Part shown: one piece after another, positions 51,149 to 63,460 of the stretch
How the letters are laid out: every line of letters begins with the position of its first letter
Position numbering within the stretch: the stretch's first letter is position 1
Assembly (NCBI GenBank): GCA_022775085.1
Contig: JALFJQ010000064.1
Location: 42,146-106,145 of the forward strand
Direction: 5' to 3'
From: Clostridiales bacterium
GTDB taxonomy: Bacteria; Bacillota; Clostridia; Oscillospirales; Oscillospiraceae
Length of the DNA stretch: 64,000 bases
The notes under the pieces: model-generated
What the model saw: only the letters and a program-made list of their open reading frames with translations
Databases searched by the model: none
Told to the model about the DNA's origin: nothing
Made by a program: the position numbers and the translations under genes

Positions 51149-51165
51149 AAAATCGATACAGAGAG

Positions 51166-52119
51166 TTGGATGTGATTGCGTTGGTTTTTGAAATACTCCG
51201 GGATATGGCGGCGCTGCCTCAGGCGCAGGAAGCAGCCGCAGCGTATCTGGCCGAGTGCCTGTCGGTATTTGTGAAAAAAATGGATACGGTTCTGATCTGT
51301 TTCCCGCAGCAGGGTGTTGGAAGCCTGAGCCGCGTTATGGAGCAGGCGGTGCTCCGGTGCGAGGCAATTCCGGTGGTCTGGGGTGCGGATCACCGCTGGA
51401 AAAGCCTGCTGCGGCTGGCCTTTTCCTCCCGGGCAAACACCATTATCAGTACGCCTCTGATCGTGCTGGGATTGGCAAAGCTTCGGAGTTTCTATTCGAT
51501 ACCGCTGTTTGTGCGAAATGTGGTGACCGCTGGTTATCCCTGCGAGGAATGGATGATCGATGGGATTCGCAGGGAGTTTGACTGCACCAGCTGGGGCTGC
51601 TTCGCAATGGGCACTACCGGGGTGGTGGCTGGGTTTTCCTGTCCATGTCCAAGCCTGCGAGGGATCCATCTGCGGGAAGCGGAATATCATGTGGAGATCG
51701 TGGACGGGGATGGAGCACCACTGCCTGAGGGTGAGGCGGGAGAAGTGGTTCTGTCTCCCGTCTGTGCACCGGAACTGCGTTATTATACGGGGGAGAATGC
51801 CCGCCTGAACACTGGCCGCTGTGTCTGCGGCAGCATCCATCCGTTTCTGACGGACATCCAGCCGGGAAGAACCGAGGCAGACGCGGATCTTCTGGCACTG
51901 GGGCAGACCCTGCAAAGTTGGGACAGCGTACTGGACTGCCGTCTGAACAAGGGACAGTACGGTCTGGAGATGGAGCTGGTTGTGTTGCCCGGAAAGCGGC
52001 TTCCAAAGCTTCCCAGCGCCGCAAAGCAGTGCATTCGGGTCTTCGACCCGGAAACGGATACACCGCTGCCTTATGATCCCACGCAAAAAATTCTGGAAGT
52101 CCGGAAGGAAAGTCGTTGA
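51166..52119 (+). CDS. Reduced PaaK-like adenylate-forming protein
   Basis: 317 residues. The second half resembles phenylacetate-CoA ligase-type acyl-adenylating enzymes: VEIVDGDGAPLPEGEAGEVV, LSPVCAPELRYYTGENARLN, then GSIHPFLTDIQPGRTEAD near the usual hinge. The first half is shorter than in PaaK (about 430 residues), and the Ser/Thr/Gly-rich AMP-binding P-loop is not clear; FAMGTTGVVAGFSCP is the nearest. So it may be a trimmed, possibly non-catalytic member. Start TTG at 51166 or GTG at 51172; neither has a strong ribosome binding site. It has its own promoter and ends on top of the alaS T-box promoter. Confidence 0.75.
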   Translation: MDVIALVFEILRDMAALPQAQEAAAAYLAECLSVFVKKMDTVLICFPQQGVGSLSRVMEQAVLRCEAIPVVWGADHRWKSLLRLAFSSRANTIISTPLIVLGLAKLRSFYSIPLFVRNVVTAGYPCEEWMIDGIRREFDCTSWGCFAMGTTGVVAGFSCPCPSLRGIHLREAEYHVEIVDGDGAPLPEGEAGEVVLSPVCAPELRYYTGENARLNTGRCVCGSIHPFLTDIQPGRTEADADLLALGQTLQSWDSVLDCRLNKGQYGLEMELVVLPGKRLPKLPSAAKQCIRVFDPETDTPLPYDPTQKILEVRKESR

Positions 52120-52143
52120 CATTTCCGCAGAATGTGATAGAAT
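52116..52143 (+). promoter_or_regulatory. Promoter of the alaS T-box transcript
   Basis: TTGACA, 16-base spacer, TAGAAT. The -35 overlaps the stop codon of the PaaK-like gene. Confidence 0.7.
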
Positions 52144-52149
52144 ATCAAA

Positions 52150-52378
52150 GATATGCAAAGACATTGCGGAAACTAAGCGGATGGAATGGATCAGAAGCGA
52201 GAGGGGATCGGTGAAAGCCCTTGATCGTTCTGCCGCAGGCCACTTCCTGCGTTGCCCGGGATGACCGGGACGGGTGCTCCCGTTACAGGGCGTCTAAGAT
52301 GTCCCGTTAGGGACGAATTAGGGTGGTACCGCGATTTTTCTGTCGCCCCTATTGTCTGGGGGCGACATTTTCTTTGCA
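52150..52378 (+). promoter_or_regulatory. T-box leader of alaS
   Basis: tRNA-sensing riboswitch. T-box word AGGGTGGTACCGCG at 52320-52333, followed by the terminator TGTCGCCCC...GGGGGCGACA (52341-52367) and TTTTCTTT. Upstream paired arms form Stem I; a GCC alanine codon at 52232-52234 lies where a specifier could be but was not proven by folding. Uncharged tRNA-Ala would stabilise the antiterminator and raise alaS expression. Confidence 0.9.
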
Positions 52379-52428
52379 CCAAAAAACGTTGTATTTCATG
52401 AATTTCATTTTCTTTGGAGGTTGTAACC

Positions 52429-55068
<2,640 letters not shown>

Positions 55069-55075
55069 TTCTATA

Positions 55076-55098
55076 GGGCGCAGCCGGGTGCTGCGCCC
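55076..55098 (+). terminator. Terminator of alaS
   Basis: GGGCGCAGC...GCTGCGCCC followed by TTTTT. Confidence 0.9.
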
Positions 55099-55122
55099 TT
55101 TTTCACGAATGGGGATGTGGGT

Positions 55123-57333
55123 ATGCGGTGGATTTTATATACGGCAATGGGATTTGCCGCTGCCTGTGGCCTGAGCGTCTATTGCGGAAGCTGGCCTCTG
55201 CGAATGCTGGGCGCCGGAGGAATTCTGCTTTTGAGTGCGTTGGCAGAGCGAAAACCGGGAGCGGTCCGGCGGTGTCTGGTGGCTTTGCTGGGATGTGCGC
55301 TGGGCTTTGGATGGTTTCACTTGTACAGAAACTGGTATTTGGCTCCGATTGCGCCGCTGGACGGAGAAACGGCGGTATATACTGTCCGGGCATCGGATTA
55401 CAGTCGTGAAACGGAATATGGAAGCGTGGTTGATGGCACGATCCGATTGGCAGACCGCTCCTATCGGGTCACCGCCTATCTGCGGGATGCGGAAGAAACG
55501 GAACCGGGAGATTTGCTTTCCGGCAGTTTTCGCATTCAGGTGACATTTGACGCGGGGCAGGAGCCATCATCCTATTATCAGGGAAAAGGCATCTTTCTTT
55601 TGGCTTATCAGGCGGACACCGTTGCGGTCACCGTGGGGCAGCGGTCTTTCCGGGATACGCCCGCTGTCTTACGGCGGTTTATCCAGGAAACCCTTGACAC
55701 ATATCTGCCGGAGGACTGCGCATCCTTTGCAAGGGCGCTGCTTCTGGGGGATACCGCCCAATTGACTTACCAAACGGAAACAGAATTGAAGCTCAGCGGC
55801 ATCCGCCATGTGGCCGCAGTGTCTGGTCTGCATATTTCGGTTCTTTTTGCAGTTATCAGTGCGCTCACCTTTCGGAAACGGTATCTTACCGCATTGCTTG
55901 GCATCCCGCTGCTGTGTCTGTTCACTGCCGTCGCGGGGTTTACGCCGTCGGTTACCCGGGCCTGTATCATGTCTGGCTTGATGCTTACGGCGCAGCTTGC
56001 AGACAAAGAATACGACGGCCCCAGCGCATTGGCTTCTGCGGTGCTTGTCATGCTTGCAGCCAATCCGTATTGTATCAGTTCCGTCAGCTTCCAGCTGTCG
56101 GCAGCCAGTGTGGCCGGAATTTTCCTGTTCACGCCATGGCTTCTGGAAAGGCTGACTGCCAGACTGAGCGGCAAAAAAGGTAAGAAATACGCGTTTCTGC
56201 GAAAATTGGCGGCCGGTGCGGCTGTGTCGCTGGGCGCGCAGGTGCTGACCATTCCGCTGTGCGCCGGCTATTTTGGCGTGGTGAGCCTAATCAGTGCCGC
56301 AACAAACATCCTGGTACTGTGGGCAGTGAGCCTGACCTTCTGCCTGCTGGCGGTGACCTGCGTGATGGCGATGGTTTGCCCGACACTGGCCGGATGGGTG
56401 GGAGCTGCCGCCGGAATGCTGATCCGCTATATACTGATCGTCGCAAAGACCATGGCGGCTATTCCGTTGGCAGCAGTGTACACGGTCAGTCCTTATATCG
56501 TGGTTTGGCTGTTTTTTGCTTATCTGTTGGTCCTGCTATTCCTGCGATACAGAAAGATGGCGGGGATCTTCGTCCACTGTGCGGTTATCTCCCTCTGCTT
56601 GGCACTGGTCCTTTCCTGGCTGGAACCATCCGCGTCGGATACCTGCTTTACGGTGCTGGATGTTGGACAGGGACAGTGTCTGCTGGTACAGTCGGAGGGC
56701 AGAATCTATGTAGTGGACTGCGGCGGAGACAGCGACAGCCATACCGCCGATCTTGCTGCGGAGACCCTGCTGAGCCAGGGCTATAACCATGTAGACGGCA
56801 TGATCCTGACCCACACGGACCGAGACCATGCCGGCGGCGCGGAAAACCTTCTTTCAAGAATTCGTACAGATCTGCTGATCCTGCCCCGGCAGACGGAGAA
56901 TATTGCCGTTCCGGCGGATACCCGAGTGGTGATTGCCGAACAGGATATTCAAATAACAGACGGCACCGCGACCATTTCCATTTTTGCCCCGGTCTTTCAC
57001 GGCGAAGAAAATGAAATGAGCCTGTGCGTCTTGTTTGATACGGAAAAATGTGATATACTCATCACCGGAGACAGAAACGCCTTTGATGAACGTTCCCTGT
57101 TACGGCATTCGGAAATTCCGGATGTGGACATTCTGGTGGCCGGACATCACGGCTCCCGGTACTCGACCTGCGAGGAGCTGCTGACTGCCGCAAATCCAGA
57201 GATCGTCTGCATCAGTGCGGGAGCGGACAATCCCTATGGGCATCCGGCACAGGAGGTGCTGGACAGACTTTCCGATTTCGGCTGCACCGTATATCGTACG
57301 GATCAGCAGGGAACCATCACGATCAGGAGGTAA
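55123..57333 (+). CDS. comEC: ComEC/Rec2 DNA-internalisation protein
   Basis: Membrane channel for uptake of single-stranded DNA in competence. About 736 residues: N-terminal helices and OB-like DUF4131 region (1-165), Competence domain with many helices (about 215-495, ALLLGDTAQLTYQTETELKL, GIRHVAAVSGLHISVLFAVI), then a metallo-beta-lactamase domain (about 510-735) with VLDVGQGQCLLVQ, ILTHTDRDHAGG and VAGHHGSRYS. Complete, so natural uptake machinery may be functional, though comEA is not in the window. ATG at 55123 preferred over GTG 55117. Starts 24 bases after the alaS terminator; heads the holA operon. Confidence 0.94.
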   Translation: MRWILYTAMGFAAACGLSVYCGSWPLRMLGAGGILLLSALAERKPGAVRRCLVALLGCALGFGWFHLYRNWYLAPIAPLDGETAVYTVRASDYSRETEYGSVVDGTIRLADRSYRVTAYLRDAEETEPGDLLSGSFRIQVTFDAGQEPSSYYQGKGIFLLAYQADTVAVTVGQRSFRDTPAVLRRFIQETLDTYLPEDCASFARALLLGDTAQLTYQTETELKLSGIRHVAAVSGLHISVLFAVISALTFRKRYLTALLGIPLLCLFTAVAGFTPSVTRACIMSGLMLTAQLADKEYDGPSALASAVLVMLAANPYCISSVSFQLSAASVAGIFLFTPWLLERLTARLSGKKGKKYAFLRKLAAGAAVSLGAQVLTIPLCAGYFGVVSLISAATNILVLWAVSLTFCLLAVTCVMAMVCPTLAGWVGAAAGMLIRYILIVAKTMAAIPLAAVYTVSPYIVVWLFFAYLLVLLFLRYRKMAGIFVHCAVISLCLALVLSWLEPSASDTCFTVLDVGQGQCLLVQSEGRIYVVDCGGDSDSHTADLAAETLLSQGYNHVDGMILTHTDRDHAGGAENLLSRIRTDLLILPRQTENIAVPADTRVVIAEQDIQITDGTATISIFAPVFHGEENEMSLCVLFDTEKCDILITGDRNAFDERSLLRHSEIPDVDILVAGHHGSRYSTCEELLTAANPEIVCISAGADNPYGHPAQEVLDRLSDFGCTVYRTDQQGTITIRR

Positions 57334-57337
57334 AACG

Positions 57338-58384
57338 ATGGCAAAGAAACAGCCTTCCGGCGGCGGGCTTGCGGAACTGAAAATGGCGCTGAAACAAAAA
57401 ACGCTGGGTCGGCTGTACATTTTCCACGGTGAGGAAACATTCCTCCTGCACCATTATCTGGAGCAGATGAAAAAACTCCTGCTGGACCCGCTGACGGAAT
57501 CCTTCAACTACCACCGCTTAAACAGCGAGACCTTTGAACTGCGTGCCTTTGCGGACGCGGTGGAGAATCTTCCCATGATGGCGGAAGCGACCCTCGTTCA
57601 GATCGACGATGTGGATATTTTCAAGCTGAATGAATCGGACCGGGAGAAAATGGCGGAAATTCTGCGGGATATTCCTGATTACTGCACGGTGGTTTTTACT
57701 TATATTACCGCCGCCTGGAAACCGGACAAACGGCTGAAAAAGCTGTGGGATGCTGTGGACAGCAGCGGCCTGGTCGTGGAGTTTGCCAAACAGGATCAAA
57801 AAGACCTGATTGCCTGGGTGACCCGCCATTTTTCAGCGAACAAAAAGCGCATTTCCACTGACCTGTGCGCCTATCTCATCGACATCACCGGCGGCACCAT
57901 GACCGCTCTCGGCAGCGAGATCGATAAGATCTGCGCCTATTCCGGAGCGGAGGAAATTCAAAAAACTGACATTGACGCAGTGACAGAGCCGGTTTTGGAT
58001 GCCGTTGTATTCCAGATGACCGATCAGCTCAGCGCCGGGCGCTACGATCAGGCTATGCAGAAATTGCAGCAGCTTCTTAAAATGCAGCAGGAGCCTTTGG
58101 CGATCCTTGGTGCCGTGGGCAGCCACTTCCGCCGCATCAGCGCGGCCAGAACGCTTCTGGATGCTGGAAAGAGCACCTATGACCTGCAAAAGCTCTGCGG
58201 TATCCCGGACTATCCGGCCAGAAAAACCATGGAGGCCGCCCGCCGCTGTACGCCGCAATTCTGCCGGATGGCTGCCCAGCTGGTGCTGGAAACGGACTAT
58301 CAGATCAAGACCTCCTTTGATGAACCGGAGCGGCTGTTGGAGCTGCTGATCCTGCGGCTGGCACAGGAGGCAAAAAATGCTTAA
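57338..58384 (+). CDS. holA: DNA polymerase III delta subunit
   Basis: Clamp-loader subunit that opens the sliding clamp. 348 residues with family features: LGRLYIFHGEETFLLHHYL, the ENLPMMAEATLVQIDD region, and C-terminal ISAARTLLDAGKSTYDLQKL and FDEPERLLELLILRL. ATG at 57338 with AGGAGG before it, four bases after comEC. Overlaps the RNase M5-like gene by eight bases. Confidence 0.94.
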   Translation: MAKKQPSGGGLAELKMALKQKTLGRLYIFHGEETFLLHHYLEQMKKLLLDPLTESFNYHRLNSETFELRAFADAVENLPMMAEATLVQIDDVDIFKLNESDREKMAEILRDIPDYCTVVFTYITAAWKPDKRLKKLWDAVDSSGLVVEFAKQDQKDLIAWVTRHFSANKKRISTDLCAYLIDITGGTMTALGSEIDKICAYSGAEEIQKTDIDAVTEPVLDAVVFQMTDQLSAGRYDQAMQKLQQLLKMQQEPLAILGAVGSHFRRISAARTLLDAGKSTYDLQKLCGIPDYPARKTMEAARRCTPQFCRMAAQLVLETDYQIKTSFDEPERLLELLILRLAQEAKNA

Positions 58385-58961
58385 AATCAAGGAAGCCATC
58401 GTGGTGGAGGGCCGCTACGATAAGAATACCCTGTCCCAGATTGTGGACGCGCCGATTCTGGAGACCTCCGGTTTTGGCATCTTCAGGGACAAGGAGCAGA
58501 TGTCCCTCCTGCGCCGGGTGGCAGAGCGTCGGGGACTCATCGTATTTACGGATTCCGACGGAGCGGGCTTTGTCATCCGCAATCACATCAAAAGCGCGAT
58601 TCCAGGGAAATTCCTGAAGCACGCCTATATCCCAGACATATACGGAAAAGAAAAGCGGAAAGCGGCTCCCGGAAAAGAGGGAAAGCTGGGCGTGGAGGGC
58701 CTGCCCCCGGGAATTCTTCTGGACGCGCTGCGCCGTGCCGGGGCCACCATAGAAGGGGAGGATTCCCCGGGAAACAAGGGCATCACCAAGCAGGACCTGA
58801 TGGAACGGGGTCTGTCCGGCGGGGCCAACGCCGGGGCGAAGCGGCAGCAGCTCCTTAAAAAGCTGGGCTTGCCGGAACGCATGAGTGCTAACGCCATGCT
58901 GCAAGCACTGAACCTGCTGTGTTCTCTGGAAGAGCTGGACGTCCTATTGGAACAATGTTAA
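58377..58961 (+). CDS. rnmV: Ribonuclease M5-like TOPRIM/DUF4093 protein
   Basis: 194 residues: TOPRIM domain at 1-100 (KIKEAIVVEGRYDKN with the catalytic Glu, GLIVFTDSDGAG with the DxD), followed by the DUF4093 domain (about 105-190). RNase M5 matures 5S rRNA precursors in low-GC Gram-positives. The family normally lies near ksgA; here it follows holA with an eight-base overlap. The symbol is assigned by family, and rRNA specificity is inferred. Confidence 0.88.
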   Translation: MLKIKEAIVVEGRYDKNTLSQIVDAPILETSGFGIFRDKEQMSLLRRVAERRGLIVFTDSDGAGFVIRNHIKSAIPGKFLKHAYIPDIYGKEKRKAAPGKEGKLGVEGLPPGILLDALRRAGATIEGEDSPGNKGITKQDLMERGLSGGANAGAKRQQLLKKLGLPERMSANAMLQALNLLCSLEELDVLLEQC

Positions 58962-58973
58962 TGGAGTAAAACC

Positions 58974-60836
58974 ATGGTAGATATACAGGTAACGAATCTG
59001 ACAAAATTCTTTGTTATTGGCGAAAATCTGCTGGAAAACCTGACCTTTGAGATTCAGGAAGGGGAGTGCGTGGCCATTCTGGGCCGCAACGGCTGCGGCA
59101 AGACCACCCTATTCAACATCCTCACCGGGCAGATGGACTACGATTCCGGCGAGGTCTATGTGAACCCCAACAAAAAACTGGGCCTGATTTCTCAGATCCC
59201 CCGGTTTCCAGAGGGATTTACCGTTGAGGATGTGCTTCGCTCTGCCTTCGCGGAAATTCTGCGGGTGCGCCAAAAAATGGAGCTGCTGGAATGTGAGATG
59301 GCAAACGGCGCAACGGACACCCAGCTGCGGGAGTATGACGCCCTGGCAAACCGCTTCCAGACCGGCGGCGGCTACGAGATGGACGTGGAAGTAGACAAAA
59401 TCTGCAACGGTCTTGGCATTTCCGCCGAGCAGCGGGTGCAGGAATTTGCCAGCCTGTCCGGCGGTGAGAAAACAAGAGTGAATCTGGCCCGGCTGCTGCT
59501 GGAAAAGACGGACATTCTTCTGCTTGACGAGCCGACCAACCATCTGGATCTGAACAGCGTGGAGTGGCTGGAACAGTATATCAACGCCTTCAAGGGCACG
59601 GTGCTGACCATCTCCCACGACCGTTATTTTATCGATCAGGTGGCCGACCGGGTCATTGAGATCACCGAGGGCCATGCGGAGTTCTATTCCGGCAACTATT
59701 CCTTCTATATGGACGAAAAACAGGCCCGGTTCGATCTGCAATTAAAGCAGTACGAGCAGGAGCAGGCCAAGCTCAAGCAGCTGGGTTACACCGTAGAGCG
59801 TATGAAGGGCTGGGGCATCAACAACCGCACCCTGTACCGCCGGGCTATGTCCATCCAGCACCGCATGGAGCGCATCCGCAAGACGGAAAAGCCCAAAAAA
59901 GAGCGCACCATGAAGGCATCCTTCGGCGAAAAGGAGTTTTCCGGGGACATTGTTTTCAAAATGAAAAACGTCTCCAAGTCCTTTGGTGACCGAACCCTGT
60001 TTTCAGACGTGAATTTGACAGTGGAGGGTGGCGAGCGGATTGCTCTGCTGGGGGACAACGGCACAGGCAAGACCACTTTCATCAAATGCCTGCTGGGAGA
60101 CGAGGACTGCGCTGGAAAGATCCAGTTTGGCCCCACGGTGAAATTCGGATACCTTCCTCAGATCATCCACTTCGACCACCCGGAGCGCAGCCTGTACGAC
60201 ACCATGCTCTATGAGAAGAACTGCACCCCGCAGACTGCCCGTGACCGTCTGGGCGCTTTTCTGTTCCAGGGGGAGGATGTGTTCAAGCAGGTAGGGAACC
60301 TCTCCGGCGGCGAGCAGTCCCGCCTGCGGCTGTGTATGCTGATGGACGAGAAGATCAACCTACTGATTCTGGACGAACCGACGAACCACCTGGACATCGC
60401 CTCCCGGGAGTGGGTAGAGGCAGCCATCGAGGAATTTGAGGGCGTGCTGCTGTTCGTGTCCCATGACCGGTACTTTATTGAGAAATTTGCCGAGCGTATC
60501 TGGCTGTTGGAGGACGGAACCATTCGTGACTTCCCCTGCGGCTATCAGAAATACCGTTCCATTCTGGAGCATGAGGCAGCGGCGAAACCTGTCGTCACCG
60601 CCGCGCCCAAGCCTAAAAAGGAAAAGCCCAAGGGAGGCACCAAGGATACGGACAAGCTGATCCGCCGTCTGGAACGGGAGATCGAAAAGCAGGAAGCGTT
60701 GATTGCGGAATTTGATAAAAAGATTGAAGCTGCAGCCGCCGACTATCAGGAACTGACACGTCTGTTAAATGAGAAGGAAGATGCGGAAGCGGTGCTGATG
60801 GATCTGATGGAGCAGTGGGACGCGGCGCAGGAGTGA
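58974..60836 (+). CDS. ABC-F family ATPase
   Basis: 620-residue soluble protein with two ABC ATPase domains and no membrane segment. First domain: Walker A LGRNGCGKTTL, signature LSGGEKTRVNLARLLL, Walker B ILLLDEPTNHLD. Second: LGDNGTGKTTF, LSGGEQSRLRL, LLILDEPTNHLD. Interdomain linker about 245-325, and a C-terminal coiled coil (about 560-620). ABC-F proteins act on ribosomes; some protect from antibiotics, others rescue stalled translation. This one cannot be assigned to a resistance class by eye. AATGGAGT upstream of the ATG. Confidence 0.93.
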   Translation: MVDIQVTNLTKFFVIGENLLENLTFEIQEGECVAILGRNGCGKTTLFNILTGQMDYDSGEVYVNPNKKLGLISQIPRFPEGFTVEDVLRSAFAEILRVRQKMELLECEMANGATDTQLREYDALANRFQTGGGYEMDVEVDKICNGLGISAEQRVQEFASLSGGEKTRVNLARLLLEKTDILLLDEPTNHLDLNSVEWLEQYINAFKGTVLTISHDRYFIDQVADRVIEITEGHAEFYSGNYSFYMDEKQARFDLQLKQYEQEQAKLKQLGYTVERMKGWGINNRTLYRRAMSIQHRMERIRKTEKPKKERTMKASFGEKEFSGDIVFKMKNVSKSFGDRTLFSDVNLTVEGGERIALLGDNGTGKTTFIKCLLGDEDCAGKIQFGPTVKFGYLPQIIHFDHPERSLYDTMLYEKNCTPQTARDRLGAFLFQGEDVFKQVGNLSGGEQSRLRLCMLMDEKINLLILDEPTNHLDIASREWVEAAIEEFEGVLLFVSHDRYFIEKFAERIWLLEDGTIRDFPCGYQKYRSILEHEAAAKPVVTAAPKPKKEKPKGGTKDTDKLIRRLEREIEKQEALIAEFDKKIEAAAADYQELTRLLNEKEDAEAVLMDLMEQWDAAQE

Positions 60837-60840
60837 AAAT

Positions 60841-61415
60841 ATGAACCATCAGGGAACGAAAATGATTGAAACCCCAAGGCTGATTCTGCGGCGGTTTACC
60901 TAGAGGACGCGCCTGCCATGTACCGCAACTGGGCCTCAGACCCGGAAGTGACCAAATATCTGACCTGGCCCACACACGAAAATCCGGAGGTTAGCCGACA
61001 GGTTTTGCTTGACTGGACAGAACAGTATAAAGACGATACCTTCTACCAGTGGGCCATCGTTCCAAAGGAATTGGGGGAACCTGTGGGTTCCATTGGGGCG
61101 GTGCGTCTGAACGAGCAGGCTCAGCTTGTGCATATCGGCTACTGCATCGGCGCAAACTGGTGGCACAGGGGCATTACCTCTGAAGCCATGCAGGCGGTGA
61201 TGGACTATATGTTCGACAAAGTGGGTGTCAACCGTGTAGAATCCCGTCACGACCCCCGAAACCCCAACTCCGGTGGGGTTATGCGCAAGTGCGGCATGAA
61301 GTTTGAAGGCACCCTGCGCCAGTCCGATTGGAACAATCAGGGCATTTGCGATGCCAGCTGGTATGGCTTACTGGCAGAGGAACGTAATTTGTCAAAATGC
61401 GTAGTTGACACGTAA
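60841..61415 (+). pseudogene. GNAT acetyltransferase with N-terminal frameshift
   Basis: The gene begins MNHQGTKMIETPRLILRRFT in one frame and then meets TAG at 60901; the continuation EDAPAMYRNWASDPEVTKYL lies in another frame. Restoring one base near 60898-60905 (ACCTAGAG instead of ACCCTAGAG) would rejoin them. The rest is an intact RimJ/RimL-type GNAT domain (VHIGYCIGANWWHRGITSEA, GVNRVESRHDPRNPNSG). So a single base appears lost in a C run, by mutation or sequencing error. The downstream part could still start at ATG 60918. It closes the comEC-holA-ABC-F run. Confidence 0.8.
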
Positions 61416-61432
61416 GAAACAAATGCTATAAT
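61405..61432 (+). promoter_or_regulatory. Promoter of the Mrp/NBP35 gene
   Basis: TTGACA, 16-base spacer, TATAAT, 32 bases before the ATG; the -35 overlaps the end of the GNAT pseudogene. Confidence 0.78.
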
Positions 61433-61464
61433 AGGTGACATATGACAAAAAGGAGAAAACAAAC

Positions 61465-62286
61465 ATGAGTTCTTGTAATGGAAATTGCTCTTCCTGCGGT
61501 TCCGACTGCGCGGATCGCAAGGAAGAAAGCCTGCTGGCAGAGCCGAATCCCAAGTCCAGCGTAAAGAAGGTCATCGCTGTGGTGTCCGGCAAGGGCGGCG
61601 TGGGCAAGTCTACGGTTACCGCCATGCTGGCTGTAGCTATGGCCCGTCAGGGGAAAAAGGTGGCTGTTCTGGATGCTGATATTACCGGTCCCTCTGCGCC
61701 TACGGCCTTCGGTGTCAACGAGTGCCAGGGTGCCAATGAGGACGGCCTGTTCCCGGCGCTGACCCGCAGCGGCATTCAGGTCATGTCCATCAACCTGCTG
61801 CTGGACAACCCCGCCGACCCTGTGGTATGGCGCGGCCCTGTCATTGCCGGTGCGGTGAAGCAGTTCTGGACGGACGTGATCTGGGAAGATGTGGACTATA
61901 TGTTCGTGGATATGCCTCCCGGAACCGGCGACGTACCTTTGACCGTGTTCCAGAGCCTGCCAATCGACGGCGTGGTCATTGTCACCACCCCTCAGGATCT
62001 GGTGTCCATGATCGTTGCCAAGGCAGTGAAGATGGCGAATATGATGCACATTCCTGTGCTGGGCTTTGTTGAGAATTATTCCTATCTGGAGTGCCCGGAC
62101 TGCGGCAAGAAGATCGAGGTCTTTGGTAAGTCCCATATCGGCGAGATCGCCGCAAAGTTCAACCTGCCCGTGCTGGCAAAGCTGCCTATTGACCCGTCGG
62201 TTGCGGAAGCCTATGACAACGGCCTGATGGAGACGGTGAATACAGATGCCATGGGCGGCGTCATTGAAGCTGTCCTGAAAGCGTAA
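61465..62286 (+). CDS. Mrp/NBP35 family iron-sulfur cluster carrier ATPase
   Basis: 273-residue P-loop ATPase that carries and transfers iron-sulfur clusters to client proteins. Cys-rich N-terminus with spacing CxxxCxxCxxxC (SSCNGNCSSCGSDC), as in eukaryotic Nbp35. Walker A VVSGKGGVGKSTV, VLDADITGPSAP, VDMPPGTGDVPL, and the C-terminal cluster pair ECPDCGKK. Such two-cysteine-cluster forms are common in Clostridia. ATG with AAAGGAG upstream. Confidence 0.94.
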   Translation: MSSCNGNCSSCGSDCADRKEESLLAEPNPKSSVKKVIAVVSGKGGVGKSTVTAMLAVAMARQGKKVAVLDADITGPSAPTAFGVNECQGANEDGLFPALTRSGIQVMSINLLLDNPADPVVWRGPVIAGAVKQFWTDVIWEDVDYMFVDMPPGTGDVPLTVFQSLPIDGVVIVTTPQDLVSMIVAKAVKMANMMHIPVLGFVENYSYLECPDCGKKIEVFGKSHIGEIAAKFNLPVLAKLPIDPSVAEAYDNGLMETVNTDAMGGVIEAVLKA

Positions 62287-62293
62287 CATGAGG

Positions 62294-62317
62294 GAAACCC
62301 GGCATAAGCCGGGTTTC
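62294..62317 (+). terminator. Terminator of the Mrp/NBP35 gene
   Basis: GAAACCCGGC-ATAA-GCCGGGTTTC followed by TTTT. Confidence 0.9.
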
Positions 62318-62341
62318 TTTTGGATTCAGCGGAGAAAACAG

Positions 62342-62370
62342 TGGATTTTCCGAGAAAAATGTGCTACAAT
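62342..62370 (+). promoter_or_regulatory. Possible promoter of queA
   Basis: TGGATT, 17-base spacer, TACAAT, 36 bases before the TTG start. Good -10, poor -35. Confidence 0.45.
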
Positions 62371-62406
62371 ACCCCGGAATATAGAAAATCGAAAGGGAGT
62401 TAAGCG

Positions 62407-63453
62407 TTGGAAACGAATGAGAAAGTCGGCTTTCAGACAAAAGACTACTGGTACGACCTGCCGGAGGAGCTGATTGCCCAGACTCCGCTGCAAAAGCGGG
62501 ACACCTCCCGGCTGATGGTGCTGGACCGGGAGACTGGGGAAATCAGTCATAAGCACTTTTATGATATTGTAGACTATCTGAATCCCGGTGACTGCTTGGT
62601 GATGAACGACTCCCGTGTGCTGCCCGCGCGGCTTCTGGGCCATCGTCCCACCGGAGGCGCGGTGGAGGTGCTGCTGCTGCGTGACTTGGGAAACAACTGC
62701 TGGGAGTGCCTTTGCAAGCCGGGACGGAAGATGCTGCCTGGAAACGAAGTCAGCTTTGGAGACGGAGAACTGAAAGCTGTAGTCCGGGAGGTCCGGGAGG
62801 ACGGTAACCGAGTGGTGGAGTTTTTCTATCAGGGTATTTTCCTGGAAGTTCTGGAACGCTTGGGGAAAATGCCTCTGCCGCCCTATATCAAGGCTGAGCT
62901 TGCCGATCAGGAGCGGTATCAGACGGTGTATTCCCGGGAGGTCGGCTCCGCGGCCGCACCAACCGCCGGACTGCATTTTACCAACGAATTGCTGGAGAGA
63001 GTCCGGGAAAAAGGCGTAAAGACTGCCTTTGTCACCCTACACGTTGGCCTTGGCACCTTCCGGCCCGTAAAGGCAGACAACATTCTGGAGCACCATATGC
63101 ACTCTGAGCTGTGCATGATGAGTGAGGAAACCGCGCAGATTCTGAACGAAACCAGAAACAAGGGCGGACGTATCATCTGCGTTGGCACAACTTCCTGCCG
63201 CACCCTGGAATCGCTGGCAGGGGAGGACGGCAGTTTTTCCGCCGGATCCAAATGGACGGATATTTTCATCTATCCCGGCTACACTTTCAAGGCCATGGAT
63301 GGCCTGGTCACCAATTTCCATTTGCCGGAGAGTACGCTGGTCATGCTGGTGTCTGCCTTTGCCGGGCGGGAGCGGGTTCTGAACGCCTACGCCGAGGCGG
63401 TGAAGGAGCGCTATCGTTTCTTCAGCTTCGGAGATGCCATGTTAATTTTGTGA
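62407..63453 (+). CDS. queA: S-adenosylmethionine:tRNA ribosyltransferase-isomerase
   Basis: Adds the epoxycyclopentandiol precursor from AdoMet to the preQ1-modified tRNA wobble base, in queuosine biosynthesis. 348 residues: [64 protein letters not shown] and [19 protein letters not shown] are all family blocks. TTG start with AAAGGGAG at good distance. Seven bases before tgt, its pathway partner. Confidence 0.96.
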   Translation: METNEKVGFQTKDYWYDLPEELIAQTPLQKRDTSRLMVLDRETGEISHKHFYDIVDYLNPGDCLVMNDSRVLPARLLGHRPTGGAVEVLLLRDLGNNCWECLCKPGRKMLPGNEVSFGDGELKAVVREVREDGNRVVEFFYQGIFLEVLERLGKMPLPPYIKAELADQERYQTVYSREVGSAAAPTAGLHFTNELLERVREKGVKTAFVTLHVGLGTFRPVKADNILEHHMHSELCMMSEETAQILNETRNKGGRIICVGTTSCRTLESLAGEDGSFSAGSKWTDIFIYPGYTFKAMDGLVTNFHLPESTLVMLVSAFAGRERVLNAYAEAVKERYRFFSFGDAMLIL

Positions 63454-63460
63454 GGTAACT

